This document shows, piece by piece, positions 53,318 to 63,908 of a stretch of 64,000 bases of DNA. The notes under the pieces were generated by a model. It ran no database searches. It was given only the letters and a program-made list of their open reading frames with translations, and was not told where the DNA came from. This DNA is from Nocardia mikamii NBRC 108933 (GTDB lineage Bacteria > Actinomycetota > Actinomycetes > Mycobacteriales > Mycobacteriaceae). Location: NCBI RefSeq assembly GCF_001613505.1, contig NZ_BDCM01000002.1, positions 62,001 to 126,000 of the forward strand, given 5' to 3'. The translations under genes and the position numbers were made by a program. Positions within the stretch are counted from its first letter, which is position 1. Every line of letters starts with the position of its first letter.

Positions 53318-55138
53318 ATGACCACAGCGAGCGGCGGGACCGGCGGCACGAGCCGGACGGGATTCAGCGAACAGCTCCAGCACCTGTGGCGGACGCGTCC
53401 GACACGGCTGCCGGGACAGAGCCCGGTCGCCGGCGTGGCGTCCGGATTCGGCCGTCGTTACGGCGTGGACCCGGTACTGATCCGGGTCGCGTTCGTGGTG
53501 TCGACGATCTTCGGTGGTGCGGGCATCGTGTTGTATCTGGCGGCATGGTTGCTGCTGCCCCCGGCGGGTGATGCGGTATCACCCGCGGAGGGCCTGATCA
53601 GCCGCGGACACAGTTCGCAATCGTCCACCAAGACCATCGTCCTGATCGTCGCCCTGGCGATCGCGGTCACCACGATGGGTCCGGTGGGAGTCGGACTCGG
53701 CGGCTCGGGGGTGATCAGTTTCGCCCTGATGGTGGCCGGTTGGTGGTTGCTCTACATGCGGCAGCCGGAACCACCGTTCGACGGCTCGTATCCGCTGCCG
53801 GCCGAGGGCGGTATCGCGGCGACGGGATATCCGGGAGCGAGCTTCCCGGGTGGATCGCCGTGGAGCGGAAGTCAGTACGGGCCGTTCACCAAACTTCCCG
53901 ACCGCTACGAACCGGAGCCGAACGGTGTTGCGGGCAGCCAGGTTCCGGCCATGGCCACACCACCAGCGAACGACAACGCCTCGACGGCAACCGAACCGAT
54001 CGGCGCAGCCGCCACGGCCCCACTGCGGATCGATCCGGCCGCGGTGGGCCCGGACACTCACCCGGACGACGCACGCGCCGACTCGCCGGACACTGCGACC
54101 TCAGCCGACGAAGCGACCGAAAGCATCGCGGCCGAAGGCGTTCCGACGGAAGAGGCACGCGACCGACCGGCCCGTTCCACGTCCGCGGCCGATTCCGGCA
54201 CTTCCGAATCCGTTGCCGCCGAATCGGGTTCGCCCTCCGGTGAGACGACCACGGGCGAGATGCCGGCCGACGATCGCCCCACGGTCGCGATGACCCGGCC
54301 GCTCGCCGTCGAATCCGAAGCGGCGGCAGCCTCCGACGAGCGCACGGCCGAGGACGAGTCCGACCCGGGTGATTCGTCGGGCCCCGGCGGAAGCGCCCGT
54401 CCCACCCCGACACCTCCCCCCGGCCCGCGCCCGATCGGCACCCGCCCGATCCCGGACCCGGCGCATATCGGCCCCACTCCGGCAGGCTGGGATCCGCTCG
54501 GCGTGGCGCCGATGGCCTGGGATCTGCCCACCCCCACGCAGGAACGCCCGGTCGCCGTCGTCCCCGCACAGCGGCCGCGGTCCCGGCTCACCCCGGTGGT
54601 GATCGGCCTGGCCGTCTTGGCGGCAGCGGCCGCGGGCGCGGTGGCCGCGGCGGGGGCGGACTGGATGACACCCGCGCGAATCGGCGCGGTCGCCCTGGCG
54701 GTGGTCGGCCTCGGTCTGCTCGTGGGAGCCTTCCTGCGTCGCGGTTACGGCTTGATGGTGGTGCTCGCGCCGCTGGCCGGATTCGTCATCCTCGCCTCGA
54801 TGGTCGGCCCGGTCGAATTCGATCGCGGGGCCATGGGCGACCACGTCTGGACCCCGGCCACGGCCGCCGATCTGGCTTCGGAATACAAGATCACCATGGG
54901 CTCGGGCACCCTCGACCTGCGCCAACTGCCCCTGACCGAGAATCGCACGGTCCACGTGAATGTGCAGATGGGCGACTTCCGGGTGCTGGTGCCGGAATCG
55001 ATGCGCCTGCACGCCACCTGCAACGCCAGCATGGGCGACGTGTCCTGTCCGCAGGGGCCCACCGGACCGGCCGACGGGCCGATTCTCACTCTCGACATCG
55101 ATGTCCACGCCGGAAACGCGGAGGTGAAACGTGGCTGA
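53318..55138 (+). CDS. PspC-domain membrane protein with C-terminal toast-rack-like domain
   Basis: 606 residues. The N-terminal PspC domain (PVAGVASGFGRRYGVDPVLIRVAFVVSTIFGGAGIVLYLAAWLLLPP) is followed by two more hydrophobic segments, a long Pro/Thr/Glu-rich disordered stretch (~190-420) and three further membrane segments (VIGLAVLAAAAAGAVAAAG, IGAVALAVVGLGLLVGAFL, YGLMVVLAPLAGFVILASMV). The last ~110 residues (ASEYKITMGSGTLDLRQLP...VHVNVQMGDFRVLVPESM) resemble LiaF/YvqF-type beta-solenoid domains. It is probably the effector of the envelope-stress response run by the divergent two-component system. Confidence 0.85.
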   Translation: MTTASGGTGGTSRTGFSEQLQHLWRTRPTRLPGQSPVAGVASGFGRRYGVDPVLIRVAFVVSTIFGGAGIVLYLAAWLLLPPAGDAVSPAEGLISRGHSSQSSTKTIVLIVALAIAVTTMGPVGVGLGGSGVISFALMVAGWWLLYMRQPEPPFDGSYPLPAEGGIAATGYPGASFPGGSPWSGSQYGPFTKLPDRYEPEPNGVAGSQVPAMATPPANDNASTATEPIGAAATAPLRIDPAAVGPDTHPDDARADSPDTATSADEATESIAAEGVPTEEARDRPARSTSAADSGTSESVAAESGSPSGETTTGEMPADDRPTVAMTRPLAVESEAAAASDERTAEDESDPGDSSGPGGSARPTPTPPPGPRPIGTRPIPDPAHIGPTPAGWDPLGVAPMAWDLPTPTQERPVAVVPAQRPRSRLTPVVIGLAVLAAAAAGAVAAAGADWMTPARIGAVALAVVGLGLLVGAFLRRGYGLMVVLAPLAGFVILASMVGPVEFDRGAMGDHVWTPATAADLASEYKITMGSGTLDLRQLPLTENRTVHVNVQMGDFRVLVPESMRLHATCNASMGDVSCPQGPTGPADGPILTLDIDVHAGNAEVKRG

Positions 55139-55352
55139 CAACGAAACGGCCGACACTCGGACCGACAGTCGGCGCGGACCGTCGTTCTCGCTGCTGCTGG
55201 CCGGAATACTCGCCCTGCTGGTCAGTGTCTGGGCCTTCATCGGCCCCACGTCGTGGCCCTTCCACAGTGCGGTCCCGCTGGGCTGGATCGTGGTGGGTGT
55301 CGCGGTGGTCGTGGGCATCGCCCTGGTGATCTCACCGCGACGAAAGAAATAG
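55131..55352 (+). CDS. Small two-segment membrane protein
   Basis: 73 residues from GTG 55131, overlapping the PspC gene by eight bases. Two hydrophobic helices (SLLLAGILALLVSVWAFIG and LGWIVVGVAVVVGIALVI) are flanked by polar ends, ending RRKK. It is presumably inserted with the PspC protein. Function unknown. Confidence 0.8.
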   Translation: MADNETADTRTDSRRGPSFSLLLAGILALLVSVWAFIGPTSWPFHSAVPLGWIVVGVAVVVGIALVISPRRKK

Positions 55353-55372
55353 CCTCCCGGACACGAGGGAAA

Positions 55373-55406
55373 AAGGGGCCTGCCAGCCGACGCTGGAAGG
55401 CCCCTT
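55373..55406. terminator. Terminator between PspC operon and guaA
   Basis: AAGGGGCC / GGCCCCTT outer 8-bp stem with an inner CCAGC/GCTGG pairing and a run of A/T at both ends, so it can work in both directions. Confidence 0.8.
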
Positions 55407-55431
55407 CTCCGCTATCCGTCGAGACAGCCCC

Positions 55432-57006
55432 TCATTCCCATTCGATGGTGCCCGGCGGCTTGCTCGTCACATCGAGCACCACGCGGTTGACCTCGGCCAC
55501 CTCGTTGGTGATGCGGGTGGAGATGCGTTCGAGCACCTCGTAGGGCAGGCGGGTCCAGTCCGCGGTCATGGCGTCTTCACTCGACACCGGCCGCAGCACG
55601 ATCGGATGGCCGTAGGTGCGCCCGTCGCCCTGCACGCCGACACTGCGCACATCGGCCAGCAGGACCACCGGGCACTGCCAGATCTGCCCGTCCAGACCGG
55701 CGGCGGTCAGCTCCTCACGGGCGATCGCGTCGGCCTGCCGCAGGGTTTCCAGCCGGTCCGGGGTGACCTCGCCGATGATCCGGATCGCCAAACCGGGGCC
55801 CGGGAACGGCTGGCGCGCAACGATGTCCTCGGGCAGCCCGACCTCGCGCCCGACCGCGCGAACCTCGTCCTTGAACAGCAGTCGCAGCGGCTCGACCAGC
55901 TCGAATTCCAGATCCTCGGGCAGGCCGCCGACATTGTGGTGGCTCTTGATGTTGGCGGTGCCGGAACCGCCGCCGGACTCCACCACATCCGGGTACAGGG
56001 TGCCCTGCACCAGATATTCGACCGCGGGGCCGTGACCCTCGTCCTCGCCGGTGGACTTCACGACCTCGGCGACCGCATCCTCGAAGGAGCGGATGAACTC
56101 CCGGCCGATGATCTTGCGCTTCTCCTCCGGATCGGTGACGCCCTTCAGCTCACCGAGGAACTTGTCCACCGCGTCGACGGTCACCAACTTGGCCCCGGTC
56201 GCGGCGACGAAGTCGCGCTGCACCTGCTCGCGCTCACCGGCCCGCAGCAGGCCGTGATCGACGAACACACAGGTCAGCCGGTCGCCGATGGCGCGCTGGA
56301 CCAGCGCGGCCGCCACCGCGGAATCCACTCCGCCGGACAGCCCGCAGATCGCGTGCCCGTCGCCGATCTGCTCACGCACCTGCTCGACCAGCGCGTCGGC
56401 GATATTGGCCGGGGTCCACGCCGCCGGGATGCCGGCGATTTCGTGCAGGAACCGGCTCAGCACCTGCTGGCCGTGCGGCGAATGCAGCACCTCGGGGTGG
56501 TACTGCACCCCGGCCAGCCGCCGGGCGCGATCTTCGAAGGCGGCGACCGGCGCACCGGCCGTCGTCCCCGTGACCTCGAAACCGGCCGGGGCATCGGTGA
56601 CCGCGTCGCCGTGGCTCATCCACACCGGTTGCACCGTCGGCAGTCCGCCGTGCAGTACGCCGCCGTCGATGTTCAGTTCGGTGCGGCCGTACTCGCGGGT
56701 GCCGGTGTGCGCGACCGTGCCGCCGAGCGCCTGCGCCATCGCCTGGAATCCGTAGCAGATGCCGAAGACCGGGATGTCGAGGTCGAACAGCCGCGGATCG
56801 AGCTGCGGCGCGCCCTCGGCGTACACGCTGGACGGGCCGCCGGACAGGATCACCGCCAGCGGCTGCCGATCGGCGATCTCCTCCACGGTCGCGGTATGCG
56901 GTACCACTTCCGAGTAGACACTGGATTCGCGCACGCGCCGCGCGATCAACTGCGCGTACTGCGCCCCGAAGTCGACGACGAGAACTGGTCGCTGGGTTTC
57001 TGCCAC
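55432..57006 (-). CDS. guaA: GMP synthase (glutamine-hydrolysing)
   Basis: 524 residues from GTG 57006 (GTG 57012 is possible; TAAACT lies exactly six bases before 57006, so a leaderless start is likely). It amidates XMP to GMP. The class I glutaminase domain has nucleophile C84 in [12 protein letters not shown] and His/Glu in YHPEVLHSP. The ATP-pyrophosphatase loop is [13 protein letters not shown], and the C-terminal dimerisation part includes [21 protein letters not shown] and ending KPPGTIEWE. It lies ~1.0 kb from guaB3 and guaB, which run in the same direction. Confidence 0.97.
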   Translation of the reverse strand: MAETQRPVLVVDFGAQYAQLIARRVRESSVYSEVVPHTATVEEIADRQPLAVILSGGPSSVYAEGAPQLDPRLFDLDIPVFGICYGFQAMAQALGGTVAHTGTREYGRTELNIDGGVLHGGLPTVQPVWMSHGDAVTDAPAGFEVTGTTAGAPVAAFEDRARRLAGVQYHPEVLHSPHGQQVLSRFLHEIAGIPAAWTPANIADALVEQVREQIGDGHAICGLSGGVDSAVAAALVQRAIGDRLTCVFVDHGLLRAGEREQVQRDFVAATGAKLVTVDAVDKFLGELKGVTDPEEKRKIIGREFIRSFEDAVAEVVKSTGEDEGHGPAVEYLVQGTLYPDVVESGGGSGTANIKSHHNVGGLPEDLEFELVEPLRLLFKDEVRAVGREVGLPEDIVARQPFPGPGLAIRIIGEVTPDRLETLRQADAIAREELTAAGLDGQIWQCPVVLLADVRSVGVQGDGRTYGHPIVLRPVSSEDAMTADWTRLPYEVLERISTRITNEVAEVNRVVLDVTSKPPGTIEWE

Positions 57007-57012
57007 CCGCAC

Positions 57013-57018
57013 AGTTTA
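57013..57018 (-). promoter_or_regulatory. -10 element for leaderless guaA
   Basis: On the minus strand TAAACT is followed by six bases and then GTG 57006. Confidence 0.45.
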
Positions 57019-57203
57019 GTGAGCGCATCGGCGCACCTCGAGGGCGGGCGAGCCTGCCACTCGCGGCCGTGACCGCCCCCACTCCCCGGTTCGACGCCGG
57101 TCGTATCGACCGATGTCCGAAACGGCCTATCCGCCAACGCATATCCATGCTCGCCGGCCTCCGCGACGATCGCGAAGGCGGAGCAGCAGTAGTCGGCGAC
57201 CGC

Positions 57204-57209
57204 TATCCT
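57204..57209 (+). promoter_or_regulatory. -10 element for leaderless hydrolase gene
   Basis: TATCCT is followed by seven bases and then GTG 57217. Confidence 0.45.
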
Positions 57210-57216
57210 CGTGCTC

Positions 57217-58014
57217 GTGCCATTCGCCCGCGCGATCGATGCCGAAATCCATTACGAGGATTCCGGCGGTCGTGGTCCCGTGGTGCTACTGGGGCACGAA
57301 TTCTTCATGGACCGAACGATGTTCGCCTCGCAGGCGGCCGCGCTGTCGCCGGAGTTCCGCATCGTCACCTGGGATGCGCGCGGACACGGACGCACCCGCG
57401 ACGAGGGACTGCCCTTCACCTATTGGACGGCGGCCCGCGACGCACTGACCGTGCTGGATCAGCTCGGCGTCGAACGCGCGGTGGTCGGCGGCACTTCACA
57501 GGGCGGGTTCAGCGCCATGCGCACCGCGCTGCTCGCGCCCGAACGGGTGGCCGCGCTGATTCTGATCTCCACCGAGGCGCACAGCCCTACCCCGCAGGAA
57601 CTCGCGACCTCGCGCCGCTTCCTGGACCGCTGGCGGGAGCCGAATATCCGGCACGCTCTCGCCGAGCACATGGCGCACTGGCTGATCGGCGACGACGCCT
57701 GGTATCGGTCGGTTTGGACCAAGCGATGGCTGGCGCGCGACCCCCACGAACTCGAGGTCGCGGCCGGATGCCTGCTGGCCCGCGACTCGATTCTGGATCG
57801 GCTGGGTGAAATCACCTGTCCCGCACTGGTCATCCACCCCACGCGGGCCGGCATCCCGCGCGCACACGCGCTGGAAATGGCACGGCGACTGGTCAGATCG
57901 CGATTCTGCGAGATCGAGGGTGCCCGGCAGGCGGTCAACATGACCCACCCCGCGCAGGTCAACGCCGCGATTCGCGACTTCCTGCGCGGGGAGGTGCTGA
58001 CCCGGCTCAACTGA
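57217..58014 (+). CDS. Alpha/beta hydrolase
   Basis: 265 residues from GTG 57217 (GTG 57211 is out-competed because it would lie one base after the -10 element). Motifs are VVLLGHEFFMDRTMF (the usual HG replaced by GHE), WDARGHGRTRDEG, nucleophile elbow GGTSQGGFSAMRTAL, CPALVIHPTRAGIPRAHALEMA and a C-terminal NMTHPAQVNAAI. The last block has His after Thr where the catalytic His is expected. Substrate unknown. It converges with guaB3. Confidence 0.86.
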   Translation: MPFARAIDAEIHYEDSGGRGPVVLLGHEFFMDRTMFASQAAALSPEFRIVTWDARGHGRTRDEGLPFTYWTAARDALTVLDQLGVERAVVGGTSQGGFSAMRTALLAPERVAALILISTEAHSPTPQELATSRRFLDRWREPNIRHALAEHMAHWLIGDDAWYRSVWTKRWLARDPHELEVAAGCLLARDSILDRLGEITCPALVIHPTRAGIPRAHALEMARRLVRSRFCEIEGARQAVNMTHPAQVNAAIRDFLRGEVLTRLN

Positions 58015-58035
58015 TCCGGGTCACGGCGCGCGAAC

Positions 58036-59205
58036 TCAGGCCCGCACGCTGAGGCCGACCCGCTGGAATTCCTTCAGATCGCAGTATCCGGCCTTGGCCA
58101 TCGAACGACGCAGGCCGCCAACCAGATTCACCGACCCCCACGGATCGCTGGACGGTCCGTAGAGCACCTTCTCCAGGGTGGGCTGCTCGTCCGGCTCGGC
58201 GAACTGCAGCAGTGCGCCGCGCGGCACCGACGGATGCGCGGCCGCCGAGGGCCAGTACCAGCCGCGGCCGGGCGCGTCCTGCGCCAGCGCCAGCGGCACC
58301 CCCAGCATCGCCGCATCCGCACCGCAGGCGATGGCCTTGGCCAGCTGGCCGGAGGAGACGATGTCACCGTCGGCGATCACGTGGACGTAGCGACCGCCGG
58401 TTTCGTCGAGGTAGTCACGGCGAGCGGCGGCGGCATCGGCGATCGCGGTCGCCATCGGGACACCGATACCGAGCACCTCACCGGTGGTGGTGGCGCCGGG
58501 CATCGACCCGTACCCGACGATCACGCCGGCGGCGCCGGTGCGCATCAGATGCAGGGCGGTGCGGTGATCGCTGACGCCACCGGCCACGACCGGCACGTCC
58601 AGTTCGGCGATGAAGGTCTTCAGGTTCAGCGGTTCCACCGACGAGCCGGAGTCTTCCGCCGGCACCGCGCTCGCGCCGCCGACGTGCTCGGCGGAGATGA
58701 TGGTGCCGTGGACGACCAGCAGGTCGATGCCGGCCTGCACCAGACTCGGAGTCAGAGCGCGCGCGTTCTGCGGGCTCACCCGCACCGCGACCGTCACCCC
58801 CGCGGCGCGCACTTGCGCGACGGCGGCGGCCAGCAGATCGGGCTGCATCGGCGCGGCGTGCAGTTCCTGCAGCAGTTCGACGGCGGCCTCGGGCCCCTTG
58901 TGCTCGGCGACCTCGACCAATTGCTCGATGCGCGCGCTCACATCGGCGTGCCGCGCCCACAGGCCCTCGCCGTTGATGACGCCCAGTCCGCCGAGGCGAC
59001 CCAGTTCGATCGCGAATTCCGGCGACACCAGCGCATCGGTCGGATGCGCGACCACGGGGATGTCGAATCGGTAGGCATCCAGCTGCCATGCCAGCGACAC
59101 CTGCTTCGACGACCGGGTGCGCCGCGAGGGGACGATGTCGACATCGTCCAGCTCATAGGTACGCCGGGCGGTCCGACCCATCCCGATCTCGACCATGTCC
59201 CGCAC
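58036..59205 (-). CDS. guaB3: GuaB3-family IMP dehydrogenase-related protein
   Basis: 389 residues from GTG 59205 (AGGAG eight bases upstream); ATG 59196 is an alternative. IMPDH/GMPR TIM barrel (RTARRTYELDDVDIVPSRRTRSS at the start, VNLVGGLRRSMAKAGYCDLKEFQRVGL at the end), with no CBS domains. The place of the IMPDH catalytic loop GxGSxCTT reads LLVVHGTIISAEHVGG, lacking the nucleophilic Cys. Members in other bacteria have been described as GMP reductases. It sits immediately downstream of guaB, as in mycobacteria (Rv3410c-Rv3411c). Confidence 0.93.
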   Translation of the reverse strand: MRDMVEIGMGRTARRTYELDDVDIVPSRRTRSSKQVSLAWQLDAYRFDIPVVAHPTDALVSPEFAIELGRLGGLGVINGEGLWARHADVSARIEQLVEVAEHKGPEAAVELLQELHAAPMQPDLLAAAVAQVRAAGVTVAVRVSPQNARALTPSLVQAGIDLLVVHGTIISAEHVGGASAVPAEDSGSSVEPLNLKTFIAELDVPVVAGGVSDHRTALHLMRTGAAGVIVGYGSMPGATTTGEVLGIGVPMATAIADAAAARRDYLDETGGRYVHVIADGDIVSSGQLAKAIACGADAAMLGVPLALAQDAPGRGWYWPSAAAHPSVPRGALLQFAEPDEQPTLEKVLYGPSSDPWGSVNLVGGLRRSMAKAGYCDLKEFQRVGLSVRA

Positions 59206-59623
59206 TGATGTCTCTCCTTAGTGTGTGCTGCCACGCCCGTGTGTGCGACGAACTTGCGCGCGCCGGCGTCACGACGTCGCGGCGATCTCACGCCGACGCG
59301 CGTCCATCCTCCCAGTTCCCGGCGTACGCCATACGCCGGGGGCGGTCCGTGTCGGACGGCAGGCATGGGGACCGGCCGGGCGTGGTCACCCATCGACACG
59401 ACCGACCGGTATCTGATGGACCGCAGGGGGCCGGCTCATCCCGCCGACACGCCTTGTCTCCGAGGCACTTCCGCTATCCCGGCACAGCGGCCGACTTTCC
59501 GATGCGAATCCCGACTGGCGGACCCGATCCGCGGGGGCCTCCCGATGTCCGGAAAGCCGCCGCGACGACGGCGTGCACCGAGCGCGGGGGCAGGAACTTC
59601 GTCGTCGCCCCTCGCTCCGGCTC
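59206..59623. other. Gap between guaB and guaB3
   Basis: About 420 bases with no coding-like ORF; it contains the hairpin at 59318-59340 and the guaB3 ribosome-binding site. Mycobacterial guaB2-guaB3 gaps are usually much shorter, so some insertion or regulatory use is possible. Confidence 0.5.
59318..59340. terminator. Hairpin between guaB and guaB3
   Basis: A perfect 9-bp stem CCCGGCGTA / TACGCCGGG with a 5-base loop. It may terminate guaB or tune guaB3 expression. Confidence 0.5.
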
Positions 59624-61279
<1,656 letters not shown>

Positions 61280-61423
61280 CTACCCGGCGCCTGTGTATCC
61301 ATGGTATCGGCCGCCTGCGGGGGCGACCTCGTCGCCTCCGACACAGTGGTGGACGAGGGTGACAGCCGCGCAACAAGCGCGTCAAAATGCCTTCAGCGCT
61401 GGCGCGGAGGGGGTGGTTCTGCG

Positions 61424-61429
61424 TACCGT
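61424..61429 (+). promoter_or_regulatory. -10 element for leaderless DUF5319 gene
   Basis: TACCGT is followed by six bases and then the GTG at 61436. Confidence 0.5.
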
Positions 61430-61435
61430 GGGATT

Positions 61436-61849
61436 GTGCGTGACCATCTACCACCTGGCCTGCCGCCGGACCCCTTCGCCGGAGATCCCTCCGACCCGTC
61501 GGCCGCGCTCGATGCCATTGAGCCTGGGGAGCCGCTGGACCCCCATGAGCGCCTAGCGGTCGAAGAGGATCTCGCCGATCTCGCGGTGTACGAGGCGCTG
61601 CTGTCCCATCGGGGCATCCGCGGTCTCGTGGTGAGCTGTGAGGATTGCCGGCAGGACCACTACCACGATTGGGACATGCTGCGCGCCAACCTGCTGCAAC
61701 TGCTGGTCGACGGCACGGTCCGCCCGCACGAGCCCGCCTACGATCCGACGCCGGAGGCCTACGTGACGTGGGACTACTGCCGCGGATACGCGGATGCCTC
61801 GATGAACGAAGCTCTGCACGGCGACGGATTCGACGGCTTCGACGCCTGA
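61436..61849 (+). CDS. DUF5319 family protein
   Basis: 137 residues from GTG 61436, the start that gives the family-standard N-terminus RDHLPPGLPPDPFAGDPSDPSAALDAIEPGEPLDPHERLAVEEDLADLAVYEALLSHRG. The C-terminal part has a CxxC pair followed by His/Asp residues (SCEDCRQDHYHDWDML), which may bind metal, and an acidic end. This is the counterpart of Rv3412, between guaB and the sigma-D/RsdA genes. Function unknown. Confidence 0.92.
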   Translation: MRDHLPPGLPPDPFAGDPSDPSAALDAIEPGEPLDPHERLAVEEDLADLAVYEALLSHRGIRGLVVSCEDCRQDHYHDWDMLRANLLQLLVDGTVRPHEPAYDPTPEAYVTWDYCRGYADASMNEALHGDGFDGFDA

Positions 61850-62060
61850 CACGTTCCGCCACAGCCGCGTAGTGCTCGCGCCGGCACAGCCGCGCGCACG
61901 TCCGGCGTGTGACTTTTCGCACTTCTGCCGCGTCTTTACTTCTGCGGAACTTCTGCCGAGTCTTTCGGCGCGCACATCTACCCCGGAAAACACGAATCCG
62001 ACCGCCGGAATCGGCGATCGGTTCTCGTATCGGATATGTCGTACAGCCGGATATGTCGCT

Positions 62061-63266
62061 CTAGCCGACGCCGGTGTGCAATCCCCCACCGGCCGGCGGC
62101 ACCACCACGGTCGGCGCCGAGGGCACCGACGGGCGGACCGGGGCGACGGTCTGCTGCTGCGGCTGCGTCGGCGGAACCACCGCCCCTCCACCGATGGTGG
62201 TCGGCGAATTGGCGGTGGGCTGATTCGTCGGCGGCAGTTCCTGAGTGGGTGGCTGCTCGTTGGTCGGCGGCTGCTGCTGTGTCGGCGGCTGCTCGTGCGT
62301 CGGCGGCTCGGCAGTCGTCGGTGGTTGCTGCTGCTGTTGCGTCGGCGGCTTGGAACCACTCCCCGGCTCGGTGCCCGGCGTACCCGGTACCGAACCGTTC
62401 GCTCCCGTTTCGGGCGCGGTCTGGCTGCGCATGATCTCCGGTCCCGGAGTGTTCTGCTTGGAACCGCTGCCCTCGTGCTGGCCCGGGTTGGTGGACTGTC
62501 CCGGCGTCGTCGGCGCGACCACGGTCGGAGTGGTCGGCGTCGTACTGGCCTTCGGCTCCAGCGACTCCAGCGCGGCGGCCACCGCGGGTGCGGTCGTCTT
62601 CAGCTGATCCAGCAGATGCTGCCAGCGCAGCTGCAGATCCTGCTTGCGCGAATTGTCGTCGACCTGGGTCGTGTTGGTGGAAGCGCTCTCCAACAGTGCC
62701 TTGGCCTGTTCCGGATGCCCCTGGTCGATCAGCGTCTGCGCCTTGGCCATATCGTCGTCGGCGCGCTGGGCGATCGTGGTCTGCGCCTGCTGGCTGAACA
62801 CGACCTCCTTCACCCGCCACAACGGATCACCCGGCTGCGCGCCGTAGGAGAACGCCGTCGTCCCGCCCGCGATCACCGCGACCGCGGCCGCGGCACCCAT
62901 CAGCGGGCGTACCAGTCGCAGCCTGCCGCGGCGATGGGCGTTGACCCTCGCCTCCCGCGCTCCGATCTCCTGGTTGATGGCCGCTACCACGGCGTCCAGA
63001 TCGGGACCGGCCGGCATCGGAGTCTCGACGATATCGGCCCGCCAATTCGCGAGCAGGCTCGCGAGTTGATACTCCTCGGCACTGTCGGTCGCGACGGGAC
63101 CGTCGCCGGCGATGGCGTCGATCAGCGCATCGTCGCGGCGTACCGCCGCGATATCCACCGGCCCGGAATCACCGGACTCCCCGGATGCCTCGGCATAGGG
63201 ACCGCTGTTCGGCGATCCAAGCCGCGCCTTCCAGTCGCCCCGACCGCGCTCGCCATCCCTAGCCAT
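62061..63266 (-). CDS. rsdA: Anti-sigma-D factor RsdA
   Basis: 401 residues from ATG 63266 (GTG 63275 is an alternative). The N-terminal sigma-binding region includes VRRDDALIDAIAGDGPVATDSAEEYQLASLLANWRADI, characteristic of RsdA. A single membrane segment (LMGAAAAVAVIAGGTTAF) lies near residue 125. The extracytoplasmic part has a helical region, then a long Pro/Thr/Gln tail with repeated PPTxEQPPTQ units. It holds SigD at the membrane until proteolysis. It overlaps the sigD stop by eight bases. Confidence 0.88.
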   Translation of the reverse strand: MARDGERGRGDWKARLGSPNSGPYAEASGESGDSGPVDIAAVRRDDALIDAIAGDGPVATDSAEEYQLASLLANWRADIVETPMPAGPDLDAVVAAINQEIGAREARVNAHRRGRLRLVRPLMGAAAAVAVIAGGTTAFSYGAQPGDPLWRVKEVVFSQQAQTTIAQRADDDMAKAQTLIDQGHPEQAKALLESASTNTTQVDDNSRKQDLQLRWQHLLDQLKTTAPAVAAALESLEPKASTTPTTPTVVAPTTPGQSTNPGQHEGSGSKQNTPGPEIMRSQTAPETGANGSVPGTPGTEPGSGSKPPTQQQQQPPTTAEPPTHEQPPTQQQPPTNEQPPTQELPPTNQPTANSPTTIGGGAVVPPTQPQQQTVAPVRPSVPSAPTVVVPPAGGGLHTGVG

Positions 63267-63837
63267 ACATTTCACCTGCCCTCGCCACTTGTGACTTGAG
63301 TTTCGCGAGCGCCCGATGCTGAGCCACTCGTATAGCTCCCGCCGTACTGCCCACGGCGACAGCAGTTTCTTCTGCTGACAAACCCATGACCAAACGCAGG
63401 ATCAGGATCTCTCGATGCTTCTCCGGTAGCGTGGCCAGCAGACTGTTCATCTGCCGGCTCGTTTCGGATTCGAGAGCGCGCTGCTCCGGCCCCTGGTCGG
63501 TGGATATGACATCTGGTACTTCGGCCATCGCGTCCGCCTTGTTACGGGCGGCGTTGCGATGAGCGTCGGCGACCTTGTGCGAGGCGATTCCGTACACGAA
63601 AGCCATGAACGGCCGCCCCTGGTCCTGGTAACGCGGCAGGGCTGTCATCACAGCCAAGCAGACCTCCTGCGCCACGTCGTCCGCGGAGAGCTGCCCACGC
63701 TCCGCGGAACCGATCCGCGCACGGCAATAGCGAACTACCAGCGGGCGGATGATTTCCAGTACCTGGGCTAAAGCGGAACGGTCGCCCTGAGCTGCAGCAG
63801 CTACGGCGGCGTCCAACTCCTCGCCCGAGTGCGTCAT
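63259..63837 (-). CDS. sigD: RNA polymerase sigma factor SigD (ECF type)
   Basis: 192 residues from ATG 63837. Region 2: LEIIRPLVVRYCRARIGS...LSADDVAQEVCLAVMTALPRYQDQGRPFMAFVYGIASHKVADAHR. Region 4: LLATLPEKHREILILRLVMGLSAEETAVAVGSTAGAIRVAQHRALAKLKSQV. The order sigD - rsdA - (DUF5319) - guaB matches mycobacteria and supports SigD over other ECF factors. The N-terminal ~30 residues lack extra domains. A palindrome is present 54 bases upstream. Confidence 0.9.
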   Translation of the reverse strand: MTHSGEELDAAVAAAAQGDRSALAQVLEIIRPLVVRYCRARIGSAERGQLSADDVAQEVCLAVMTALPRYQDQGRPFMAFVYGIASHKVADAHRNAARNKADAMAEVPDVISTDQGPEQRALESETSRQMNSLLATLPEKHREILILRLVMGLSAEETAVAVGSTAGAIRVAQHRALAKLKSQVARAGEMYG

Positions 63838-63890
63838 CGTCAGAGATATTCCTGGCGTTACAAGTGGCACGGCCGGATTTCGACCGGTGC

Positions 63891-63908
63891 TTCCACCGGT
63901 CGGTGGAA
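63891..63908. promoter_or_regulatory. Palindrome upstream of sigD
   Basis: TTCCACCG-GT-CGGTGGAA, a perfect 8-bp inverted repeat 54 bases before the sigD start; candidate operator or hairpin in the leader. Confidence 0.4.
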
